NCBI GenBank assembly: GCA_027924645.1
Contig: BSBN01000293.1
Span: 10,192,501-10,256,500, forward strand
Direction: 5' to 3'
Length of the DNA: 64,000 bases
Origin: Cunninghamia lanceolata
Lineage: Eukaryota; Streptophyta; Pinopsida; Cupressales; Cupressaceae
Shown here: one piece after another, positions 11,498 to 21,483 of the stretch
Position numbering within the stretch: the stretch's first letter is position 1
How the letters are laid out: each line of letters starts with the position of its first letter
Translations under genes and position numbers: made by a program
The notes under the pieces: generated by a model
The model's input: the letters and a program-made list of their open reading frames with translations, nothing else
Told to the model about the DNA's origin: nothing
Databases searched by the model: none

Positions 11498-14400
11498 TCA
11501 ATTCATTTTGATATGAATTCAATCTATATTGGTTTCCCTTTATCTAAAACTACACCTCTTTATTCAAAGTGTGTGGCCTCCTTTTTTCTTGAAAAATTCC
11601 TCTAGATTGGATATAGTTCCCTGTCCCAAACCTATGCATTTCTTTGCTCCTTCATAAGTGTTAGCTCTCTCCTTCTTCTTCTTGGATGCTCCTTCTTGGG
11701 TGCCATGTCTCCCTTGATATTTCTGGCACTTTCAAACATGTTTTAAATTTATCCTTTTACCAGATTTTGGTTGTCCTTGTTCTTGATTATTTTCCAGCTT
11801 GTCCCCCACTTCAAATATTAATGCATCCTCTCTATTTAATAAATTTTTTTTTTTACTTCTAAAAACCATTCAAAGAATTGCATTTCAAAAAACTCTCTCC
11901 AACATTAACTTCCAACCAACCTCTTACAAAAATTAGTACCTTATTTCTCAACATTAATATTTCCTTTGAAACTTGTCTTTTTTTCACCTCTAGATTGGTG
12001 TCCCCACCTTCTTGTTTAATTTGGTAATTTGGGTAATATTCATGTCTTTGCCTAATGAAGTTGTGTTTAATTATTTCAACACCTCCAAGAAGTGGGAGCT
12101 ATTACATATTAAACTTGCATCTTTTTTAAAACCAAAGATACTCTACCTCCTTGCCATTTCCCACATTTTATTTCTATTTGACATTTTTGAAATGCATCAA
12201 AGCACTAATATATATTAATCAAATTCCATGAATAATCCAATTTAAATTTGCACAAACAGATTTGGGGAGAAATTACACTATGCAACTTTGACAAGATGCT
12301 CTAGCTACTAGAAGAATACATTTTTGCATAACTTTTGACAAAATGTACATCCTCACTTGAAAACTAGCCAATATGTGTGGAATCACTACTTGAAGCTCAC
12401 TACAAAATCATTTGACTCCATCTTTGATAAATCTCTGGATTTAATATTTTCCATAAACTACCAAGTGAGAATAGAGAATTTTAAAGTTTCTCAACTGATA
12501 AGGAATCTGGCCACAAAATATAGTTACATTTGGTGAAATACATCAATGAACATTTGTATAAAAGGATTTGTCTCCATCCCTCACAAATTTTTAAAAATAA
12601 TTGTTTCCATAAAACTATATGTTGAGCTTAAACCTACTTTTAGGTGAAATCTTTGTTTTTGTAAATTTGATCAAATCAAAGGCTTCCTGATGTAGAGAGA
12701 TGCCTTAAACAACGAAATCAAATCAAAACTTAAAATACTTTTGGGCGATGTAGGATTGTCTGTAGACTTGATGCTCCTGCATCAAGCACATCAGGCAATA
12801 ATTTTGAGAGCATGGGCTTACAAAATGGAGTTGGATGATAGAATGAACCTTCTAGTTTGTAAACAACCTATAGAAAACTCAATTACTATCAAAGGTGTAT
12901 TAGATTACTTCTTCCTTCTCCTCATCTAGCATTTGCCTCAAACAATCTCCATCCTCCTCCACCAAGTCTACTCTTCACTCCTTCCTCTCATGGAAATTAA
13001 TCCACCATGAACTGGCATCATCCACCAATTGCACTTTCCTCTCTTCTCTTCTCTTCTCTTCTCTCATGGGATTTAATGCACCACAATATGGCCTCCTCCA
13101 CGAATGTGTGTTTGAACCATCACCTACAACACCTACATACAAATATGCACTAACAATATCATAGAAATTAAAAATTAATATTTTCTCCTCAGCATTCACC
13201 TCTTCTTCTTCTTCACACTCTTCTACATCTCCATCTTCTTCCACTCTCACCACCTCATCTACACATAACATAGCATCATCTTCATTGTTATAAAAATTAA
13301 AAAAATTAACTATTAGCTCTGTAATCTTTTCCTTCTCTACTGTTGAAGTACATCTTCTTCGCCAATCTCTACTGCAATATCTTCCTCTCTTACATTATCA
13401 TCCTCTTTCACCAACTACTTCATACCTTTCACAAGACATGTTCTTGATACAACCTCTTCTTTTTTTATTTATCCTTAACTAGATTTTTTCACCACTTCCT
13501 CCATGCCTTCAATAAGACATGCTGGTGCAACTCTTTCATCTTCTTCATCTTTCTCTACACACATAAGTTCACCTACAAACAAATCATCATCAAAAATTTA
13601 ATGGGACTCAACCTCACCCATATTCTTCTCTTCTTTTCTCTTTTCCATCTCTACTCTACTCTCCCTTAAAACTTTTAGTTTCTTCCACATATTGTTAAGA
13701 TCGTCTCTTAATATTCTCTCTCTCCACACAAGAAAATAAATATGTGCATCCTTTTCCCAAGAAAAACATCATACTCTTCTTCTTTTACATCTTCACACAC
13801 ATGAAACTCACTACCAATCTACAACTTCTACAACCTGCACACACACCTACAGGAAAAACATCAACTCATAGCAAATTTCTTCTAGAGCCTACACCCTATT
13901 TAGTTATAGGTTTCCTCTCATTCCTGCAACAAAACACTCACAAAACCACAACTATCCTCTACCCAATAAAGATATTAGAAGATGCACCTCTTAAAACCCA
14001 CTCTACCCACTTTTCCATAGTGGAGAATGTTTACACACCTTCTACCTAGCCTTAATATCTACTGGAGGACAACCAACATGATCTCATACAAGATTCATTC
14101 TCTCATCAATTTTTTGATTCTCTACACTTGCATTACTCTCTCATACAGCAAAAAATATTAGAGCTCTCCTCAACCACCCCAACACACCTCCCAGAGAAAT
14201 CCCCATTTTGATACCACTTGATGCAAATCGAAGATTGAGAAACCCCAATGGAGTTGTCAATCTTTGCAGCCTTTCAAAATAAAATACAAATCCACACATA
14301 ATGGAGGCAAAATTCAAGCAGCTACAACCTAAATTTGTTTACCAATGATACACAAATGATCTTTCAACTTTATTCAATTTTAAATGTTCACACAAATAAA

Positions 14401-14685
14401 CAACAATTTGTTGGAGAACAAAATTATTTACATTATTCACAAATAGTTTTCTCAGTTCCCTTTGATGCGACTTCAATCTATATTGGTTTCCCTTTATCTA
14501 AAACCACGCCTCTTTATTCAAAGTTTGTGGCCTCCTTTTACTTGAACAAATTCTTGTAGACTGGCTATAGTTCCCTCTCCTAAACCCACACATTTCTCTA
14601 CTCCTTCCTGAGAATTAACTCCCTCCCTCTTCATCTTGGATGCTCCTTCTTGGTCACCATGTCTCCCTTGCTATTTCTTGGCCAC
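11498..14685 (-). mobile_element. Non-autonomous LTR element, LARD/TRIM-like (copy 1)
   Basis: Minus-strand element. The partial 3' LTR is 11498-12944 (it starts at the TIR transposon junction), followed by a purine-rich tract on the minus strand at 12945-12963. The internal region is 12945-14218. The 5' LTR starts (its 3' edge) at 14219 with TGATGC and is cut at ~14685 by a LINE. The primer binding site reads TGGTATCA on the minus strand at 14209-14216, matching the initiator-Met tRNA consensus for eight bases. The LTR parts align with each other (11506-11730 with 14461-14685). The internal region holds only weak acidic/glutamate-rich minus-strand frames (12975-13271) and no gag or pol. Confidence 0.7.
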
Positions 14686-14914
14686 CATATCTATATTAAA
14701 AAGAGATAAAAATACACATATTCACAAAAAATAGGTGGGTGGTAAGAAGGCACACCCCAAAAGTCACATGGGAAAATCCAAGAAAATCAAAGAGTCTTGG
14801 GCCACACCCAAAATATAGGAAACATAACAAAAATCAGTAAATAGAAAGGCCATTATGTGGCCAAAGTAGTGCTAAAGGGTGGAGGGTCCCTATCATCTGG
14901 GTTGCCCCATACAA
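14686..14914 (-). mobile_element. LINE 3' end fragment (copy 1)
   Basis: 229 bases identical in layout to the 3' UTR of the LINE at 50606-56433, lying on the minus strand and ending in an A/T-rich TTTTTAATATAGATAT tail at the 14686 side. The rest of the LINE is missing here, replaced by the truncated LTR from 14913. Confidence 0.65.
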
Positions 14915-15721
14915 AATGGAGGCTCACTGCCTAGGAAAATATTACAAGAGAACAACAAAAATTTGAACTGATTAATAGCATCTGCCTATGCATTAATTTT
15001 AGTTCTAGTTAAGTACAAAAATTGATCTTACACATTTCATCTTTTGCTCTACTCTTCTTACTGATCTGCCTTCATTCGCTCTTTGAATTTCTTCTTTTTT
15101 CACATAAAACCTTGTTCACATACACACACACTTTTAAAATATCTACAATCATCGGCTATATATATCCTTATCTTGAATTGTAATCACTTGCTAGTCGACA
15201 ACAACAACACTTAGAACATTTTAAGAATGCTCTACTCTGTTGGCTAGATCCATACACCAATATTGATGCATACCAAAAATAACACATGTAGATCATCATA
15301 CATGTTGGCCACTAACATCCTATCTCATACACAGTTCATCAAAACACTTCTATTGGGTCCACACAAGGATTAACATAAGTCTATCTGTTCTTCACTGAAC
15401 TATTCTATCATAATAGGACCTGGTATTCAGATGCTCATTACTTTTGATCCCTTTATCACCAGAGGCTAAAAACTTGGATTTAGATTGTCCTAGTGTCCCT
15501 TTACACTCTTTCAGATCTGCAACACAATGATTAACCGGAGAGATTCGCTGACCAAAATACTGGACTCTGCTATATGCTCTGTTTCAGGCTCCCAGAGTTA
15601 GATAGATTATTATCATTCTGACTTCCAGTATGATCAGATATTGCACTATGGATGTGTGGAACAATCTTAGTTGCTGTCAATGACAACACCTATCAGTTCT
15701 AAGTAGTGTCTCTTGCCAACA
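14913..15721 (-). repeat. 3' LTR, truncated
   Basis: Aligns with 22497-23408 of the 5' LTR apart from the TA microsatellite there. The TG terminus (minus strand) is at 15721; the CA terminus is lost at 14913, where it joins LINE sequence of duplicated block copy 1. Confidence 0.85.
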
Positions 15722-15740
15722 ATCTCCCCCTTTGGCATTG
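15722..15740 (-). other. Polypurine tract
   Basis: On the minus strand GCCAAAGGGGGAGAT lies immediately before the LTR start TGTTGGC. This is the classic plus-strand primer site of a plant copia element. Confidence 0.85.
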
Positions 15741-15973
15741 ATGGCAACACTTAGTGAAAAATCACTAAGTGTCTTAGAGTGACTCCCCCTTTGTCTATGC
15801 ATTCATACCCTTCACTTAATCTGGTGCTCCCCCTATGTTGAATACCTCATTTTTCATTGTCCTTCACTCCCCCTTTAACATCAGTGGCCAAGGGTGGGAT
15901 CTGCAAGCCAAATTTCTCAAAAAAAGGTTTTGTTTATACTGCCGCATATGTATAACACATCATCAAATTCTAT

Positions 15974-17137
15974 TTACATGAATTTGAGAATGTCTGCAAA
16001 ACTAGTTTTTAATTGCATAAGTTTAGAGGCCCAAGTATTCTTCATTCCATCCAAGAGTGAGATGTGCCCATTCAGCAAAAATGCATATGCTTCTACCTTT
16101 TCTAGATCCAAAGGATCACTTGTCTTAAGTGCATTCTGGGCTTCAGTTAAGGCATTATGCATGGCTTCCAATTTGGGGGCAATCAATCTCCAACGTTCAC
16201 ACATCCTCTTCATAGTATTGATTTTCTCTTTTTCAAGTCCCTTTATTTCATCTGTCAAGCTAATGACCTGACATTCTTGGCTTATAGGAGAGGCATTTAA
16301 AGGATCAAAATTTTGAGATAGAACTGATATTTTTTGTTCTTGTTCCTTTATTTTCTTCTCAACATTCTTATTGACTTTAGTCCATGATATGCAAAACTTA
16401 TATATCTCTCCTCCATCACTTAGAGAATTCTGAATTCTCTTTATGCTAATGCCTAGTATCAATCTATCACTCCTTATCAGATTCTTAACTTGATTGAATT
16501 TCTTATTCAAAAATTCTTTCTGACCCTTTACCTCCGCAAACTTTTCAAAAGACTCAAAATGTGAGGTTACTGAACTTAAATGATTTTTCAAATGGCTGAA
16601 GGGGGAATCATTTTGATTCTTCCGATAAGTTGGCATTAATTTTTCTAAAACTCTGGTTGCTAGCCCCAGTAGCTCATTGTCCTCTAAGTGGGATTTTAAC
16701 ATCTTTTCTCTAGCTTTTACTTGGGTGAAAGATGCTATTTTCATCAATTGAAATGGAGAGAGCACATCCGGATTGGTTAGTCCTTGGAGTAGTTCAGGCT
16801 CATCAAGCTCAATCACTTCCTTTTCAATAGGGCCTTTTACTACATTTGCAGTGTCTCTTGCTACATTTTCTAAACCATCTTTTTGATCATCAGATTTTTC
16901 TACATCTACTTTAGGTGCTTCAACATTTGCATCATCTTCTTTTTCTTTGTCTTCCTTTCCTTTTTCCTCCTCACTCTCTATATTATTCTTCTCTGTGTTC
17001 TCTTCTGAGGGACTCATTTCTACTTTCTCGCCACTTGCTACTTGATCCGGAGGACTCTGTGTGGTAGCAATATCATTTTCCTTCCTAGAGTGATCAGGTG
17101 GAGGAGTTATCTCTGCATCAAATATTTTGTCTATCAT
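15974..17137 (-). CDS. Retroelement extra ORF, C-terminal part (387 aa)
   Basis: Open frame from ATG at 17137 to TAA at 15974, the last coding segment before the polypurine tract. Residues ~1-110 are a low-complexity acidic/lysine region (many E, K, D). Residues ~120-390 are predicted mostly helical with coiled-coil-like heptads (ANVVKGPIEKEVIELDEPE, then QLMKIASFTQVKAREKML, later EKKIKEQEQKISVL). No catalytic motif is recognised. It is likely the continuation of the 17238-19342 frames, separated by stops and shifts at 17138-17237, so one long polypeptide probably existed originally. Its position (after gag, before the 3' LTR) is where pol or an env-like ORF would sit. Function unknown. Confidence 0.55.
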   Translation of the reverse strand: MIDKIFDAEITPPPDHSRKENDIATTQSPPDQVASGEKVEMSPSEENTEKNNIESEEEKGKEDKEKEDDANVEAPKVDVEKSDDQKDGLENVARDTANVVKGPIEKEVIELDEPELLQGLTNPDVLSPFQLMKIASFTQVKAREKMLKSHLEDNELLGLATRVLEKLMPTYRKNQNDSPFSHLKNHLSSVTSHFESFEKFAEVKGQKEFLNKKFNQVKNLIRSDRLILGISIKRIQNSLSDGGEIYKFCISWTKVNKNVEKKIKEQEQKISVLSQNFDPLNASPISQECQVISLTDEIKGLEKEKINTMKRMCERWRLIAPKLEAMHNALTEAQNALKTSDPLDLEKVEAYAFLLNGHISLLDGMKNTWASKLMQLKTSFADILKFM

Positions 17138-17237
17138 TTCTATGTCCTTCTAATTGACTTGTTCCTCTTCCTGAACTTCTCCAATATTTAGATTTGATGA
17201 ATCAAGTTCCAAAGGATCTAGAGTAATACTTTGGTCA

Positions 17238-17747
17238 TTAATTCTCTTGATAGTTTCTTCTTCTGGAACTTTTTTGTTCCAGAGTAGAAGGATTGTCTTC
17301 TTCAACTTTCTTTTCTAAAACAATGTAGTATTTATTTTTTTCTAAAGCCTTTCTCAGAGTTTCCTTTGTTTCCTTTACAATTTCTTCAGTCTCACCAAAC
17401 ATAAGTTTGTTCATCCGGACTTTGCTTCTAAATTTATCTTTGACTTCTCTGAGGATTTCATCTACTTCTTTTCTAGTCATTACAGGGCACGAAGAGGAGA
17501 GAACATACTCTCTGAGTTCTATATCTTTTCCCTTGGCTGTTTCTTTTCTCATTTCCATTACTTTCCTCAAATTTTTAGGAAGTTCTTGTAAGATTTCCAA
17601 CAAGGCTCTATTAAATTTATTTAGATATATGATAATGGCATCTTCTAAAATTTTCTTATTTGCTTGATCAAGATTATCATAGTAAACTCTGATAGGTTTT
17701 AAATTTCCATGAACAGTGACTGTTTTTACAATTTCATCAATAGTCAT
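17238..17747 (-). CDS. Retroelement extra ORF, middle part (169 aa)
   Basis: Minus-strand open frame starting MTIDEIVKTVTVHG and ending near 17238. It is charged and helical (for example KETAKGKDIELREY and EEIVKETKETLRKAL). A stop (TAA) ~15 bases upstream separates it from frames that continue the 19342 ORF, and a frameshift lies at its end. It is best read as a middle segment of the same broken ~1,050-residue protein. No domain recognised. Confidence 0.5.
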   Translation of the reverse strand: MTIDEIVKTVTVHGNLKPIRVYYDNLDQANKKILEDAIIIYLNKFNRALLEILQELPKNLRKVMEMRKETAKGKDIELREYVLSSSCPVMTRKEVDEILREVKDKFRSKVRMNKLMFGETEEIVKETKETLRKALEKNKYYIVLEKKVEEDNPSTLEQKSSRRRNYQEN

Positions 17748-17866
17748 GGCAACCTTACCGGATACTTACTTTTTACTAGCCCTCATGCTTTCGGATGGTT
17801 GATCTTCAAAATCCTTTGAAGTTTTGTCCTTCTTGGATCTTATTTCTTTCACTTCTTCATCTATTT

Positions 17867-19342
17867 CTATCTCATCATCATCTTGTGCGCTCTTGTGAGT
17901 TCTTGTTTCTTGGTTTTCTTTCTTTTTCCTCCTTCACCGAATGGAGTGGCTTCCGGATTCTTAATGGAACTAGACTTGAATGGCTCAACAGGAGTTGTAA
18001 AACTCCTTGTCTTCCTTGGGGCTTCCGAGGGAACTACAAACTTACTTTTTGCCAACTCAATGCTCTTCTTTATCTTTTCAATCCATTGTCTATTTTCTTT
18101 CACTACTTCTTTTGTAATCCCACTGTGTTCTACATACATCTCCACTTTCTTGAGTACCTTTCTTTTTGTTTTCAATTGTCTAAGTTTCCAATGCAACTTT
18201 AAGCTTAATTCCTTGTATGTTCTGAACCTTTCAACAGAGGTGTCTTTAGGTTTGCTCAAGAGATGTTGAGCATACATGTCCAAAATTTCCTCATCCACTT
18301 CATAGCCCATTGGCATTATCCAAACTAACATTAGTTCTACAGCTTCCATCAAACATTGATCTGTGTCTACCATAAAACATATTTCATTTTTATACTTTTC
18401 AACAATTGAACTAGGAATTCTTTCCCTTGCATGCATCAAGTTCTGGAAGTTTTTCAAGTAACCCCAAATAGCAGTCTTTTGTGTCTGGGTATCGTCAAGA
18501 CAGTGTAGATGATCCCTAATTTGCCATGCCACTGGCCTGTTAGATGTCCATTGTATACCCAGAATTCCCGGCACTTCATTCATGAAGTATAAGAATATAC
18601 ATATCACCAAGGAACCATACTTGAAGGAATTTTTCTTGTCCTTTTTTATTTTGTTTAGGTTTTCTATTAGTTGGCTTTGTAGTAGCTTACACAAGTCATA
18701 ATCCATATTCTCCTTTATCATCTGATACATGACATAAATAGCTATTCCAGAAACTGAGTTCTCCCTTCTGGAGTGGTAAATCTTATACCCAACTACCATC
18801 GAAGCAAACTTGACATTCAGATCAGTGATGTCATTGATAGTCATAGCTCTTCTATTGAATTTTGCTTTGGTTGCATCAATTATTGTTTGATTTTTCACGA
18901 CTTTAAGCATGGGTTGCCCGCCAGTTGCATTCAGTCTAGTCACAATTTGGATTACATCTTTTGTGATCTTGAATGGCTTCAATAACCACATAAACTCATC
19001 ATGTATCTGACTCAATACATACCTAACCCATTCACTTTCATCAAAAGACAGAAATTCAATAACTTGAATGAAGTGTTTGCTCTCTAGGGTTTTATATTCC
19101 AGTTTCAATTGGTGATAGTCATTCTTCAAGTGGTTTTCAAATAAATCCAGTAGTTTCAGATTTCCAAATTCCTCTATATTGCAATGAATGTAAGCCCTAA
19201 TATCTTCAACATGTAAAACCTCGTACGGAACTCCAGAAAATACACCTAGCAGCTCAACCTCTATAGATTTGAATGGATGACTCTTAAACTTGGGACGAGG
19301 CCTCTCAGTAACATCTACCACTAGAGGTGAAGCAATTTGCAT
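17867..19342 (-). CDS. Retroelement extra ORF, N-terminal part (491 aa)
   Basis: Starts at ATG 19342, about 70 bases after the TIR insertion, and runs 491 codons. Notable segments: LLGVFSGVPYEVLHVEDI near residue 30, DESEWVRYVLSQIHDEFM near 105, a conserved-looking hydrophobic core YGSLVICIFLYFMNEVPG near 243, and a basic tail (GGKRKKTKKQE). The last codons look out of frame: a one-base shift near 17880 would continue into an acidic DDDEIEIDEEVKEIR segment. It resembles uncharacterised plant transposon proteins in general style, but I recognise no named domain and see no RT, integrase or protease motif. Intactness over 491 codons in an otherwise decayed element is notable. Confidence 0.6.
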   Translation of the reverse strand: MQIASPLVVDVTERPRPKFKSHPFKSIEVELLGVFSGVPYEVLHVEDIRAYIHCNIEEFGNLKLLDLFENHLKNDYHQLKLEYKTLESKHFIQVIEFLSFDESEWVRYVLSQIHDEFMWLLKPFKITKDVIQIVTRLNATGGQPMLKVVKNQTIIDATKAKFNRRAMTINDITDLNVKFASMVVGYKIYHSRRENSVSGIAIYVMYQMIKENMDYDLCKLLQSQLIENLNKIKKDKKNSFKYGSLVICIFLYFMNEVPGILGIQWTSNRPVAWQIRDHLHCLDDTQTQKTAIWGYLKNFQNLMHARERIPSSIVEKYKNEICFMVDTDQCLMEAVELMLVWIMPMGYEVDEEILDMYAQHLLSKPKDTSVERFRTYKELSLKLHWKLRQLKTKRKVLKKVEMYVEHSGITKEVVKENRQWIEKIKKSIELAKSKFVVPSEAPRKTRSFTTPVEPFKSSSIKNPEATPFGEGGKRKKTKKQELTRAHKMMMR

Positions 19343-19411
19343 AAATTAAGAACTCAAAAGATTTCACAGAAAGCAAAATATACCTTCCTACACAGATTAG
19401 GGTTTTTTTTG

Positions 19412-20562
19412 GGGGTGTGTGCAAGAAGTTGAGTCCACTTTTTGGCCAAAAAGTGGAAGTGTTTTCCCTAATTTTTAGAATTTGTCACATTTGACCTAAA
19501 AATTTGAAGCACTTAAAGGTGGAATCTTGGAAAAAGTCAGTAAATATGAAATGTAGTACTCAGAGTCTAGTTTCCAAATATATAATTTTGTTTAATACCC
19601 AGATGATACAAATTAATTTTTAATGGACATTTCTAAAAACCACTGTTTAAAAGTTACTTTTTTTTTACTATACCATGCATGTGTATGTCATCCATATTTT
19701 GACCTAAATAATCATATTTTTCTAAATCCTTTTACGAAAAGATTTGTAACTCACTGAAGCACGTTTTCCATATTTTTTTGTAATTTTTGATTGAATATTT
19801 TTTTATTAATTTTTTATTGGCCATTTTTTTGTGTTTTAAAAAATCGGCGTGTACGTCACACATAAGATGACCTAAACTGATCATTTTTTGAATTTTTTTT
19901 CCAAATTGAAAAGAATTGTTTGAAGTACGTTTTTGTACAATTTTTTAAAAAAATTTATTATAATAAAAAGTTATTAAAATACTAAAAAACCCTGATAATT
20001 CAAGTTTATGGACCCGTTTCATCAGAAATTAATTGAAAAATAGAAAAATAATCCAATTGTAAAAAAAATTACATATTTGGAATCTACACTGTCTCATCTA
20101 TAATGGGTTTTAATTTCATCAAAAAATTCTACAAAAAGGCCTTCAGACATATGTCCAAAGTCACTATTTTGTTGTGACATTGATAAGACCTTTAACTTGC
20201 AGGTCAAACCAGGTCCAAAGCCAAGGGTTGGGTTCCCAAGCCTTTTTTCCGACCAAAAACCCATAGCAAAAAGTGGGTCAAAAATTCAAATTTTATGAAA
20301 CGGAATCTTGTTTCATAAAAGGTTAATATTTTAATCTTTTATGAAATGGGATCCCATTTTGAAATGGGATCCCATTTCATAAAGGTTAAAATATTAACCT
20401 TTATGAAACTCAAAATGGGATCCCACTTTTGGCTCGGGACCCGAAGCAAAATGGGATCCCGTTTCATAAAAAGCGAGATCCTGTTTTAGTTAACCCCATT
20501 TTGAGTTTTTTTCTAAGTTTGAAACCTCCACCTTAAGTGGACTCATCTTTGTGCATTTACCC
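19412..20562. mobile_element. 1.15 kb non-autonomous TIR element, relative of the 14.6 kb transposon
   Basis: Inserted in the LTR element between gag and the extra ORF. Left end GGGGTGTGTGCAAGAAG and right end (inverted) GGGTAAATGCACAAAG share a ~28-bp imperfect TIR ending TGAGTCCACTT in both arms. The flanking target duplication is TTG (19409-19411 and 20563-20565). The left ~880 bases are colinear with 32814-33690 of the large element (TTTTTGGCCAAAAAGTGGAAG; TTTGTCACATTTGACC; ACACTGTC; AACTTGCAGGTC). It has no coding capacity. It carries its own palindrome cluster (GGGATCCC). It is probably a deletion derivative mobilised by the large family; a 3-bp duplication fits PIF/Harbinger-like or CACTA-like transposition, but neither TIR consensus matches. 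Confidence 0.8.
20311..20408. repeat. 98-bp near-perfect palindrome with GGGATCCC cores
   Basis: Left arm TTTCATAAAAGGTTAATATT... through AAATGGGATCCCATTT mirrors the right arm ending in AACCTTTATGAAA, with only a few mismatches and a central TTTTGAAA-like join. Nested inside are two perfect ATGGGATCCCAT palindromes. An adjacent smaller inverted repeat lies at 20291-20320. Confidence 0.85.
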
Positions 20563-20935
20563 TTGGAAATCCTTTTCTTGCTTCCAACTCTTGAGAATTC
20601 TCAGCTCTAAGCTTGTCCACTTCTTTCTTCTTGATTTCTTTTGATGCAAAGTGTTTGAAATGAGGAGTGAATGACCCTTTCAAGCTTCACATCACCTAAT
20701 TTGCCATTGTAATAGATACCCTACCCTAGCACATCCAGTTGCTCTATTTTTGAGTAGTCTTCCATGTATTGCTCTGTAATTTGCCATATCCATCTCTTTT
20801 TTTTTTTGGAAATCCTTCCACATGGTCTGAAATAATCCAAGATCTCTTTTCTTACTATGCTAGATCTAGGCACGCACTTACTAGCTAGGGGAATTTGATT
20901 TGTAATGTCGCTCCCCTTGAGCCAAGACTTCCAAC

Positions 20936-21466
20936 TTAATTCATGGAGGAATTATCAGCACTCGATTGTGGTACAGATCCATTACTATTGTTCTTAATGG
21001 TTTTCCTAACCCATATCTTGTTTGATTCATCCTGTGTCTCATTCGTATCAATTTTTTCTTTGCCCTTGTCTTGTCTTTGTTCATCCAGTTTTCTGTTTAC
21101 CAGACCTCTTCTTCCATTGTCTTTACTTATGCAAAATCTTGCAATATGATTAGATTTATTGCAGTTAAAACATACAACATTTCTTTTCTTATAGACCTTA
21201 TTTTCTCTTGATCTACATTGATTAGCCATATGTCTAAACCCATTGCAAACAAAGTAGTAACCATTGAAAGAATTGCTAATTCTTCTATTATTGGGATTAT
21301 TCATTGTCATACTTTTGCATTCATTTAATCTATGACCATACCTGTTACACTTGAAGCATTGACCAGAGAAGGATGGACCATTTTGATTTACTCTGTTTCT
21401 GCACTGAGTAGCTCTATGACCAAATTTGTTGCAGTTGAAATAATTTCCATTGAATGATGGATATCT
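20936..21466 (-). pseudogene. Retroelement gag, zinc-knuckle region
   Basis: The minus-strand frame 21310-20936 and its upstream continuation hold several CCHC-type knuckles: near 21450-21410 (F-NCNKFGHRATQC), near 21370-21335 (CFKCNRYGHRLNEC), a decayed one at ~21260-21220 (F-VCNGFRHMANQC), and a good one near 21175-21130 (CFNCNKSNHIARFC, CX2CX4HX4C). A K/E/D/N-rich tail follows. These bind RNA in copia-type Gag. A stop near 21480 separates it from the coiled-coil part. Confidence 0.8.
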
Positions 21467-21483
21467 TTGAGTATCTGGCTATC

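Larger units (their letters stand above)
1..14914. repeat. Segmental duplication, copy 1 (left-truncated by window)
   Basis: This block matches 35821-50833 end to end in the same orientation. The offset is 35820 at the start and about 35919 at the end, so a net indel of ~100 bases accumulates. Differences seen by eye are roughly 1-6 per 100 bases. Copy 1 has ~100 bases near 4310-4415 that copy 2 lacks; copy 2 has ~63 extra bases near 45490-45552 and a larger TA microsatellite at 38372. The shared block includes several nested transposons with identical junctions, so it was copied as one piece rather than formed by independent insertions. The right edge abuts the truncated LTR at 14913. Confidence 0.9.

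Noticed and set aside
14219..14455. Separate dispersed repeat shared with 32578-32813 and 50139-50370
   Set aside because: It is the end of the LTR of one element, explained by the TIR insertion splitting the LTR.
15894..16271. 125-codon plus-strand frame
   Set aside because: Antisense to the retroelement ORF, which has the better context (between gag and polypurine tract).
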